A stretch of 64,000 bases of DNA from Carboxylicivirga sp. (GTDB lineage Bacteria > Bacteroidota > Bacteroidia > Bacteroidales > Marinilabiliaceae): NCBI GenBank assembly GCA_025210475.1, contig JAOARW010000105.1:1-64000 (forward strand), written 5' to 3'. Positions 26,309-32,917 of the stretch are shown piece by piece. Under the pieces are notes generated by a model that was not told the DNA's origin, searched no databases, and saw only the letters and a program-made list of their open reading frames with translations. Within the stretch, counting starts at the first letter, position 1. The number at the start of each line of letters is the position of its first letter. Both the position numbers and the translations under genes were made by a program.

Positions 26309-27181
26309 ATGATACAAGATATGACGGTTGATAACCAATGTGCTGTTGGTGTTTTTCTCGGTGGTAAATCTTTGCGCGTGGGACGCGTTCGGAACAATAC
26401 GGTTGAAGCATCTCTGGCCTTGGAAATTAATAACCATAACCCGGAGGAGCTGATTCTTAAAGAAATTATGGAAGCCATTGATCAGGTATTTACCAGTGAT
26501 GTGGGAGGCATTGGCATTGGTGTTCCCAGTCTTGTTGATGTGTCAAAAGGTATTGTTTATAATGTTGAAAATATGCCATCCTGGCGCGAAGTGCATTTGG
26601 GGGATTTACTGACCGAACGCTATAAAGTGGGGGTGTATGTAAATAACGATGCCAACTGTTTCACCATCGGAGAGAAGTACTTTGGTAAAGCCAAAAAATA
26701 CGCAAACGTTGTTGGAGTGGTTGTTGGAGTAGGTTTGGGTTGCGGTGTAATTACCAATAACCATTTATATTCAGGATCGAATTGTGGTGCTGGTGAGTTT
26801 GGTTACATTCCTTATCGCGACCATAATTACGAATACTATTGTACAACGCAATATTTCGAAACCAAATATGGTTTAAAACCCGATGTTCTTTATCGAAGAG
26901 CCAAAAAGCAGGATAAGATTGCATTGGCAATTATGGAGCAGTTTGGACTTGATTTTGGGAAAGCCATTAAAACAATTGTTTATACATACGATCCCGAATG
27001 TATTGTTGTGGGAGGTACTATATCTCGATTCTTTCCATATTTTGAAGAATTTATGTGGAAAGTGATTCGTAAATTTCAATACGAAAAAACTGTAGAGAAA
27101 TTAAAAATAGTGGTAAGCGATCAACCAGATATTGCCGTATTGGGTGCTGCCGCTTTGTATTACGATGCAATCTCGAAGTAG
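26309..27181 (+). CDS. Second ROK protein with an altered phosphate-binding motif
   Basis: This 290-residue paralogue of the preceding ROK kinase shares NNDANCF (catalytic Asp present), GAGEFGYIPY and EYYCTTQYFE. Its phosphate-1 motif reads GVFLGGKS where the neighbour has GVDLGGTN, so the Asp and Thr that position Mg-ATP are lost. It has no N-terminal helix-turn-helix. It may be a weak or inactive kinase, a partner subunit of the first ROK, or a sugar sensor. A tandem duplication followed by divergence is the simplest origin. Confidence 0.85.
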   Translation: MIQDMTVDNQCAVGVFLGGKSLRVGRVRNNTVEASLALEINNHNPEELILKEIMEAIDQVFTSDVGGIGIGVPSLVDVSKGIVYNVENMPSWREVHLGDLLTERYKVGVYVNNDANCFTIGEKYFGKAKKYANVVGVVVGVGLGCGVITNNHLYSGSNCGAGEFGYIPYRDHNYEYYCTTQYFETKYGLKPDVLYRRAKKQDKIALAIMEQFGLDFGKAIKTIVYTYDPECIVVGGTISRFFPYFEEFMWKVIRKFQYEKTVEKLKIVVSDQPDIAVLGAAALYYDAISK

Positions 27182-27197
27182 ATGTAAATAAAAAAAC

Positions 27198-27231
27198 TCC
27201 GGTATGGCAGGGTGAATACTGCGATACCGGA
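27198..27231. terminator. Bidirectional terminator between the glycan and arsenic loci
   Basis: TCCGGTATGGCAG pairs with CTGCGATACCGGA (13 bp, one mismatch) around an 8-base loop. A run of eight A on the left gives a T run for reverse-strand transcripts. The T run on the forward side is weak. Confidence 0.65.
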
Positions 27232-27299
27232 ATTTCCTAAAACTAAATTGTATGGTGTTTTGATGACCAGTTTATGGTACTGTTAATCATCAATGTAAT

Positions 27300-28343
27300 C
27301 TATATAAGCCAGTTAAATATATAGCCGAGTAAAATTATAAAGAGCGTGATGGTTCCGAAGAAAATTCCAATAAGTTTCCATTTCATCACTTTCTTTAATA
27401 AAGTGGCTTCGGGCAATGATAAGCCTACAACTGCCATCATAAAAGCAATTGCTGTTCCCAGTGGCACACCTTTGGCCACAAATACCTGAATAACCGGCAC
27501 AATACCAGCTGCATTGGCATACATTGGAACGGCCAGTATTACTGCTAAGGGGATTGCGTACCATTTGTCTTCAGACAAGTATTCGGTAAAGAAATTTTCA
27601 GGTACATAACCATGCATGGCTGCACCAATAGCAATACCAATAATGACATACAACAATACTTTGCGCACGATGCCCCAGCCATCAGCAATAATGGAAGGCA
27701 GACGATCGATAAATGATGTTTTTTCGCCTTCCCACTGTTCGGCTTCCATTTGTGCATTTTGCTGAATCTGTTTCACCCAGTCACTAAGGTATTTATCTAA
27801 TTTTAACTTGCCTAGGATGTAACCGCCAATCATGCCCATTAAAATACCACTACCAGCATATATTAATGTTGCCTTCCAGCCAAACAAGCCCAAAAACATA
27901 GCTAGTGCTACTTCGTTTACCAATGGCGATGTAATTAAATAGGCAAATGTTACTCCTAAAGGAATACCACCCTGAACGAAGCCAATGAATAAGGGGATGG
28001 ATGAGCAAGAGCAAAATGGTGTGACTGCTCCGAAAAACGATGCGAAGAAATATTGCAAGCCATACATCTTCTTGGTCGTTAAATACACACGCAGGCGTTC
28101 TACCGGAAAGTAGGCATTTACAACACCCATCAGGGAGCTAATCAAGAATAACAAGATCATAATTTTGATCGTGTCATAAAAGAAAAAGTTAATGGCTTCA
28201 CCCAGATGGGTTTCTGGTTTTAAAGGCAATAAATCATAGGTGAAATAATCGATTAGCGGTTGCAAGTAGGCATAAAGTGCTACCAAGGTCGGTAAAACGA
28301 TGACAATAGATGTGATTAGCCTAAGTTTCTTTTTTTGTTCCAT
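27300..28343 (-). CDS. PF03773-family permease (ArsP-like metalloid/organoarsenical exporter)
   Basis: This 347-residue polytopic membrane protein has about eight to nine helices. It has a conserved Cys-rich motif TPFCSCSSIPLF (about residues 104-115) and the repeated-half pattern ITSPLVNEVA and MYANAAGIVPV of the YraQ/ArsP permease family. ArsP members export trivalent organoarsenicals; others are uncharacterised. It is the last gene of the ArsR locus and has its own copy of the operator palindrome just upstream (28351-28368), so it is probably also transcribed from a regulated promoter of its own. Confidence 0.8.
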   Translation of the reverse strand: MEQKKKLRLITSIVIVLPTLVALYAYLQPLIDYFTYDLLPLKPETHLGEAINFFFYDTIKIMILLFLISSLMGVVNAYFPVERLRVYLTTKKMYGLQYFFASFFGAVTPFCSCSSIPLFIGFVQGGIPLGVTFAYLITSPLVNEVALAMFLGLFGWKATLIYAGSGILMGMIGGYILGKLKLDKYLSDWVKQIQQNAQMEAEQWEGEKTSFIDRLPSIIADGWGIVRKVLLYVIIGIAIGAAMHGYVPENFFTEYLSEDKWYAIPLAVILAVPMYANAAGIVPVIQVFVAKGVPLGTAIAFMMAVVGLSLPEATLLKKVMKWKLIGIFFGTITLFIILLGYIFNWLI

Positions 28344-28350
28344 TTGAATT

Positions 28351-28368
28351 GTTCGTAAAAAGACGAAT
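28351..28368. promoter_or_regulatory. ArsR-type operator before the permease gene
   Basis: GTTCGTAAAAAGACGAAT is a palindrome of the form TTCGT-N6-ACGAA and ends 8 bases before the permease ATG. It matches the two other copies in this locus (29831-29848 and 30161-30178), with one change in the outermost base. Confidence 0.8.
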
Positions 28369-28405
28369 TATAAAATCAAAAAAATATAGTCTTGTTGCCT
28401 TTTTT

Positions 28406-29104
28406 CTACAAGAGCAATGTAACTATAAAATATATACCGATACCAATGAATAATATGGCTATGATTCGACGGAACCATACTTCAAAATTCTTCATTTTGT
28501 TGTAGAAATTTCCGATTGAGCCAACGCTAAAGGCTATGAGCCAGGCGAAAATAATAACCGGGATACCTGTTGCAATAGCAAAAATAATTGGCAGGTATAA
28601 TCCGCTTGCACTAGCTACCGTCATCGGCATAAGCATACCAAAGTAAAGTACACCGCTGTATGGGCAAAAAGCTAAAGCGAAAACTATGCCTAAAAGTGTG
28701 GCGCCCCACAGGCCATTTTTCGATCGTTCTTCCATTTTGTCCGTCAGTTTATTTAAGCCGGGAATGGAAAGCTTAATGATGCCCAGCATAAACAAGCCGA
28801 TAATAATTAATAAGGGCCCCAGAATTTTTTCACCCCATTCCTGAAAAAAGCCGCCTAGCTTCATTTGGCCCAAACCTAAATAGAATATCAGGCCAATGGC
28901 AGTATAAGAAATCGCACGGCCGAGCGTGTAAAACAAACCGTTAACAAAAACGCGTTGTTTATTTTCGATGTCTTTGCTAATAAAACCAATGGCAGTGATA
29001 TTGGTTGCCAGCGGGCACGGACTGACGGCCGTCATCAGTCCGAGTAAAAATGCCGATAAAATTGGAAGTTGGGAGTTTTCCAACAGGTTTTGTAATACTT
29101 CCAT
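28406..29104 (-). CDS. ArsG-like membrane permease (CcdA/TauE-like fold)
   Basis: This 232-residue protein has six predicted membrane helices and a MTAVSPCPLATN motif near the first helix (about residues 24-35) plus FCPYSGVLYFG (about 146-156). This duplicated Cys-Pro arrangement is that of the CcdA/DsbD superfamily. The closest named group I recall is the ArsG family (aromatic aminobenzylarsenical efflux permease), which sits beside ArsR and thioredoxin-like genes in Bacteroidota. Disulfide reductant transfer to the neighbouring thioredoxin-fold lipoprotein is the alternative. It starts 2 bases after that lipoprotein gene ends. Confidence 0.75.
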   Translation of the reverse strand: MEVLQNLLENSQLPILSAFLLGLMTAVSPCPLATNITAIGFISKDIENKQRVFVNGLFYTLGRAISYTAIGLIFYLGLGQMKLGGFFQEWGEKILGPLLIIIGLFMLGIIKLSIPGLNKLTDKMEERSKNGLWGATLLGIVFALAFCPYSGVLYFGMLMPMTVASASGLYLPIIFAIATGIPVIIFAWLIAFSVGSIGNFYNKMKNFEVWFRRIIAILFIGIGIYFIVTLLL

Positions 29105-29106
29105 TT

Positions 29107-29568
29107 TTATAACATTGATTCAATGGTTGATTTTAAAAGTGCTTCCAGCTTTTCAGGCTTGGTGCGTGCATTCATAAAGGCTTCGTTGGTAAGATTTACC
29201 ATTTTATCACCTTTCATCACCATCAGTGTTTGCCATTCTACTTTGTATTTTTGAGCGAGTTCTTTTTCTTCTTCGCGATTGATCGAGTGAAACGGAACCT
29301 CTTTGTGATGCTTAGCGAGTGTTTCTTTGGTAACCTTTTCAACTGCCTGGCAAGTAGCACAGCGACGGGTTGCATGAAAGTACACTACGCTCACTTTGTC
29401 TGCATCAATTGGATTCGCTTTGCTGCTGCAGCATGTCTGCGATGTTTTCGTTTCAGCTTCTGAGCAACATGTTTTTTCTTTTTTATTACTGCTGTTGCAG
29501 CTGGCAATGGCAGCGATAAGGCATAAGCAAGCAATACCTGCTTTTAGTTTTTTTAAGGGAGCTTTCAT
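29107..29568 (-). CDS. Thioredoxin-fold lipoprotein with vicinal cysteine pairs
   Basis: From the ATG at 29568 this is a 153-residue lipoprotein (IAAIASC, Cys about 24). A short linker carries two Cys-Cys pairs (KTCCSE and QTCCSS). A thioredoxin-like domain follows, with active site RCATC (about residues 69-73) and WQTLMVMKGD with no cis-Pro motif. Vicinal cysteines are typical ligands of arsenite and other soft metal(loid)s, so it may bind or reduce arsenicals outside the cytoplasm. That role is inference. Longer in-frame starts exist (29640) but would overlap the mini-thioredoxin gene and bury the signal peptide. Confidence 0.78.
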   Translation of the reverse strand: MKAPLKKLKAGIACLCLIAAIASCNSSNKKEKTCCSEAETKTSQTCCSSKANPIDADKVSVVYFHATRRCATCQAVEKVTKETLAKHHKEVPFHSINREEEKELAQKYKVEWQTLMVMKGDKMVNLTNEAFMNARTKPEKLEALLKSTIESML

Positions 29569-29578
29569 TCTGTTGATT

Positions 29579-29806
29579 TTATAATAGTTCTTTAATATCA
29601 TTAACTGAAGGTACTTTACCTTTGACCACAACTTTTCCATCGATTACTAAAGCAGGAGTAGTCATCACGCCATAAGTCATTATTTGCATAATATCTTCCA
29701 CTTTTTCGATGTTGGCTTCAATACCTTTTTCCTCAACAGCCTTTCGGGTTTGCTCTTCGAGTGTTTTGCATTTTGCACATCCGGTGCCTAATACCTTAAT
29801 TTCCAT
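29579..29806 (-). CDS. Small thioredoxin-like redox protein (MTH895/TM0996 type)
   Basis: This 75-residue protein has the redox motif GCAKCKTL (Cys 10 and Cys 13) and the cis-Pro loop MTTPALVIDG (about residues 48-57). Both are diagnostic of mini-thioredoxins often paired with ArsR and arsenic permeases. It probably passes electrons to, or removes arsenicals from, partner proteins in the cytoplasm. It is the first structural gene after an ArsR-type palindrome and lies 10 bases before the thioredoxin-fold lipoprotein gene. Confidence 0.9.
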   Translation of the reverse strand: MEIKVLGTGCAKCKTLEEQTRKAVEEKGIEANIEKVEDIMQIMTYGVMTTPALVIDGKVVVKGKVPSVNDIKELL

Positions 29807-29830
29807 AATTATTTTGTTTAAATGTTCGTA

Positions 29831-29848
29831 GTTCGTAAAATAACGAAC
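29831..29848. promoter_or_regulatory. ArsR-type operator between arsR and the thioredoxin gene
   Basis: GTTCGTAAAATAACGAAC is a perfect 6+6 palindrome around six A/T bases. It lies 24 bases before the mini-thioredoxin ATG and within the spacer behind arsR. A partial TTCGTA copy precedes it at 29825-29830. Confidence 0.85.
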
Positions 29849-29864
29849 TAATAAGTTAAATTTT

Positions 29865-30158
29865 TTATAAGTCCAGAAACTCTTTAAGCAAAAGCTGAGC
29901 TTCTTTCCAGTTTTCTTTATTGATGCAATACTTAACTCGTGGTGCTTCCGTTTGACCTTGAATTAAGCCGGCATCCTTCAGTTCTTTTAAATGTTGCGAT
30001 AGAGTTGATTTGGCAATGGGCAATACTTCAGTAAGATCGCCACTGTAACAACAGCTTTGCAATGACAGGGTTTGTAGCACAAAAATTCGCACCGGGTGTC
30101 CAAGTGCTTTTGCATATCTGGCAGTGCGTTTTTGTTTGTCTGTAATCATATCGCTCAT
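29865..30158 (-). CDS. arsR: ArsR-family metalloregulator
   Basis: This 97-residue winged-helix repressor contains a recognition helix KSTLSQHLKELKDAGL (about residues 50-65). A Cys-Cys pair in LQSCCYSGDLTE (about 35-36) sits where ArsR proteins of the alpha-3 type bind As(III) or related metal(loid)s. It should repress until it binds the metal(loid). Three matching palindromes lie in the locus, one covering its own transcription start. The inducer (arsenite or organoarsenical) is not shown by sequence. Confidence 0.93.
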   Translation of the reverse strand: MSDMITDKQKRTARYAKALGHPVRIFVLQTLSLQSCCYSGDLTEVLPIAKSTLSQHLKELKDAGLIQGQTEAPRVKYCINKENWKEAQLLLKEFLDL

Positions 30159-30160
30159 CT

Positions 30161-30208
30161 GTTCGTAAAATCACGAACAAAGGTAAGTGTAATTCATCAA
30201 TCACCAAA
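30161..30208 (-). promoter_or_regulatory. arsR promoter with overlapping operator
   Basis: On the reverse strand TTTG (30205-30208) is followed after exactly 19 bases by TACCTTTG (30178-30185), a textbook Bacteroidota -33/-7 promoter. The perfect palindrome GTTCGTAAAATCACGAAC (30161-30178) lies immediately downstream, over the expected start of transcription and 2 bases from the arsR ATG. A repressor there would block initiation, giving autoregulation. Confidence 0.85.
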
Positions 30209-30429
30209 TTTATTCTTAATTAAATTCCAAAATAGTCGGATTGGGAAGGTATTAAAATCTAAAAATTGAATTTTCCCTTTATTCGGGACAGGCAGAGTAA
30301 TTTTTGGCAGGATACTTTAAGCAAGCTGAGCATCATCTTGATACTCATATCTTGATACTTGATACTTTTCTGGCTTGTCCAGGTGAGGGTGATATAGAAT
30401 TTTTATTGAATGGTTTTTCTAGTTAAAAA

Positions 30430-30456
30430 AACACCCCAGAAAATATCTGAGGTGTT
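30430..30456 (-). terminator. Terminator of the tetrathionate-type operon
   Basis: AACACCCCAGA pairs with TCTGAGGTGTT (11 bp, one mismatch). Read on the reverse strand it is followed by a run of seven T. The rest of 30209-30482 shows no gene, only three spaced copies of TTGATACT at about 30338-30367. Confidence 0.8.
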
Positions 30457-30482
30457 CAAATGTGAATATCGTTTTTTTGTCT

Positions 30483-31679
30483 TTAGCTACAACCGCCCTG
30501 AACCCGTTTTGCTTTTTTAACCACAGGCTTATCGAGGTTAGCAACTGCCTCACCAATTTCTTTTAACTTTTCTGCAGCTTGTTTTCGGAAAATATAAACC
30601 TCATTGGCTGTTTTATCAATAGGCTCTTCATCTGTTAAAAGGAAAAAGTTAGAATTGAACTCGTTGGCGGTACTGTTCAATGCAAAGTTATCCGCTTTTC
30701 CATGATATTTGGAAACCAGACAGGCGCGCTGTGCTTGTTCAAACGAAGCGCCATAGAATACATTTGTTTTGATATTTTGTACTACCCGGCTAATGTTTTC
30801 TGACTTATGTAATTCTTCCAAAGGAATATTGATGGCTGTTGGGATGTGAAATGCCTTAAACTCCTCAGGAGAGCGCACGTCAATAACATTATACAAGTAA
30901 TACTGGTGCATCAGCTCATAGGCCAATTTATCAGCTTCCATTAATTTAGGTTGGCACTCGCCAGCTGCTAATTTGGCATCAATGCGTTGATTCATTAATT
31001 CACCTCTGGTGGGAGTAATCATTGTGGTTACGATAATTAACAAAGCTATTCCAACGCTAATGCTGTATTTACTAATGTCCTTGTTAAGCCATTGGGTGGT
31101 TTTGTTATTTACTTTGTTTTCGATGATGGTAACACCCACAAATGCGCCGGTGGCAACAAAAACCATAATGAGTGCAAAAGCTTCGCGCGAAATGCCCATC
31201 ATTTCGAACACCAATAGATCACCAAGGTTCTCAGCGACCATCAGATCTTTAATTAAAGGGTAGCCCTCTACAAAAGCAAATATGCCAAGCCCGGCCCCAA
31301 ACACAAAGGCCCAACCATCAATTTTGCCACTGGCTGCGGCTACTACACTGGTTCCGGGACAAAATCCACCAATGATAAAACCACCACCCATAATGACTCC
31401 ACCGATAATGGCGGCCCATAAAAAAGTTGGGTTAACAAAGATGATGTCAACATCCAGCATACCAAGGTGATTTAATAAGGTAATCCCCACCATGGCCGTT
31501 ACTCCGGCGGTGAAAAACACTTTGAGTACAGTGAAATCGTAGCCATAAAACAGACCCACAAGCTTACGGGTCGATCCAAAACCGGCTTGTTCAAGGGCAA
31601 AGCCAAAACCCATTCCAACAATTATTGCGATAATAAAGTTGAATTCGTTACTGATTATATCTGGTACTAATGGTCCCAT
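30483..31679 (-). CDS. YeeE/YedE sulfur transporter fused to a rhodanese-like domain
   Basis: This 398-residue protein has about eight membrane helices (residues 10-240) and the YeeE/YedE cysteine motif GGFCPGTSVV (about 103-112). A rhodanese fold follows (about 255-345: LYNVIDVRSPEEFKAFHIP). Where rhodaneses carry the sulfur-accepting Cys, this one reads FYGASFEQAQ, so that Cys is missing; a nearby Cys occurs in RACLVSKYHG, and the chain ends in GGCS. YeeE/YedE proteins such as TsuA import thiosulfate. Here it probably moves a sulfur species for the octaheme cytochrome encoded upstream. It starts one base after the preceding YeeE gene ends. Confidence 0.85.
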   Translation of the reverse strand: MGPLVPDIISNEFNFIIAIIVGMGFGFALEQAGFGSTRKLVGLFYGYDFTVLKVFFTAGVTAMVGITLLNHLGMLDVDIIFVNPTFLWAAIIGGVIMGGGFIIGGFCPGTSVVAAASGKIDGWAFVFGAGLGIFAFVEGYPLIKDLMVAENLGDLLVFEMMGISREAFALIMVFVATGAFVGVTIIENKVNNKTTQWLNKDISKYSISVGIALLIIVTTMITPTRGELMNQRIDAKLAAGECQPKLMEADKLAYELMHQYYLYNVIDVRSPEEFKAFHIPTAINIPLEELHKSENISRVVQNIKTNVFYGASFEQAQRACLVSKYHGKADNFALNSTANEFNSNFFLLTDEEPIDKTANEVYIFRKQAAEKLKEIGEAVANLDKPVVKKAKRVQGGCS

Positions 31680-31680
31680 C

Positions 31681-32214
31681 TTAGTTTACTTTATTAATCC
31701 ATAATTTTCTGAAAAACCATGCCATGCCATAGGCCATTCCAAAAATAGCCATCATGGTAACAATGCCACCAAAGGACATTACCGCCATGCCACTAAGAGC
31801 CGCTCCACTGGTACATCCTCGGGCGAGTTGACTTCCAAAGCCAAACAAGGCACCACCAAAAATGGCAGCAGCAATTCTTATGCCGTTTCTAACTCCGGGG
31901 CCTTTTTCAATTTTTACTGCTACCCGGTTCGACATCACAGCCGATAAAAAGGCACCAATGATAACACCAATCACTTCAAAAACCAGCCATGATTTTAAGG
32001 GGCCGTCGGGATTATTTTGTTTTTGAGTAATGTAGTAATCGGTGGTAGCAGCATGCTCTGGAGCTACACTTTCAACAGTTTGAACCACGAAGCTCTTAAT
32101 GGCTCCACTGGCGCCCAGTCCACGTCCAGTTACATAAATGGTGGTTAACAATACAAATCCGAGGAAGAATCCGGCTAAATAGGGATTCATGTATTTTTTA
32201 GGTGCTTCTTTCAT
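31681..32214 (-). CDS. YeeE/YedE family half-size transporter
   Basis: This 177-residue protein has four membrane helices, the GRGLGASGAIKS motif (about residues 26-37) and the cysteine motif ARGCTSGAALSG (about 127-138) of the thiosulfate-transporter superfamily. Half-size YeeE/YedE proteins usually work in pairs, and the partner is the fused protein directly downstream. Its start overlaps the cytochrome b stop by four bases (ATGA), so translation is coupled. The transported species is probably thiosulfate or another reduced sulfur compound, by family. Confidence 0.88.
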   Translation of the reverse strand: MKEAPKKYMNPYLAGFFLGFVLLTTIYVTGRGLGASGAIKSFVVQTVESVAPEHAATTDYYITQKQNNPDGPLKSWLVFEVIGVIIGAFLSAVMSNRVAVKIEKGPGVRNGIRIAAAIFGGALFGFGSQLARGCTSGAALSGMAVMSFGGIVTMMAIFGMAYGMAWFFRKLWINKVN

Positions 32215-32882
32215 GATGCTTCATTTTTGGCTTCTTCAACTTCATTCGTTTCACCTTGCACTGGCTTGGAGTCATCCTCTTCTTCCAGTAATTCCCATCC
32301 GCTGATCATTGCCTTTATATTAGATGTAACGCTATGGCCGGTAGTTGTCATGTAAACATGTACAATAATAAAGGCCATCAATAACCAGGCACCCAAGGTA
32401 TGTGCCCAGGCAATCCATTCAAGAGGTATGTCACTAACAACAATAACATCGTTAACATCAAATGTTTTGTAGTAAAGGTAAAGCAGGCCACTTAATATCA
32501 TAACCGGAGCCATCAGTAATTTAAACCCAAGGTAAGTGATCGCCTGCAGAGGATTTAGTTTTTTCTTGGCTGATTTAATGGTTGGATGAGGAGCATTTTT
32601 AAATATTCCGATGGTGTAATATTGTATTTGCTCTTTCAATTTAGATACCGTTGGGATATATTGTCGCCATTCGCCGGTGGTTAAATGCCAGAAAATAGAG
32701 AAAGCGATCAATCCTAATAAAAGATAGGATGCAATTCTGTGAAAGCTAACTGCCTTTTCGAATCCCAGCAGTGAAAAAGAACCGTGAATTTCAAAGCCGG
32801 TCAAGGCCAGAAATAGTATTAAAGCTGCCTGACTCCAATGCCAGAAACGCTCAAATTTTTTATAAATATATACTTGTTTCAT
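32211..32882 (-). CDS. Cytochrome b subunit (thiosulfate reductase/formate dehydrogenase gamma type)
   Basis: This 223-residue membrane protein has four main helices and histidines placed to hold two b hemes: RFWHWSQA (helix 1), VSFHRIASY and SIFWHLTTGEW (helix 2), and AWAHTLGAW with FIIVHVYMTTTGH (last helix). It should take electrons from menaquinol and pass them to the octaheme cytochrome encoded 35 bases upstream. It has a charged C-terminal tail. Co-transcription with both YeeE genes is clear from the spacing. Confidence 0.9.
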   Translation of the reverse strand: MKQVYIYKKFERFWHWSQAALILFLALTGFEIHGSFSLLGFEKAVSFHRIASYLLLGLIAFSIFWHLTTGEWRQYIPTVSKLKEQIQYYTIGIFKNAPHPTIKSAKKKLNPLQAITYLGFKLLMAPVMILSGLLYLYYKTFDVNDVIVVSDIPLEWIAWAHTLGAWLLMAFIIVHVYMTTTGHSVTSNIKAMISGWELLEEEDDSKPVQGETNEVEEAKNEAS

Positions 32883-32917
32883 GATTTATATTTTTTGACA
32901 GAAAACCCCTCTTTCTA

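Noticed and set aside
30338..30367. Three copies of TTGATACT near the arsenic and OTR loci
   Set aside because: They are short, irregularly spaced and not near a start, so they are most likely chance or degraded repeats; no CRISPR-like spacing.
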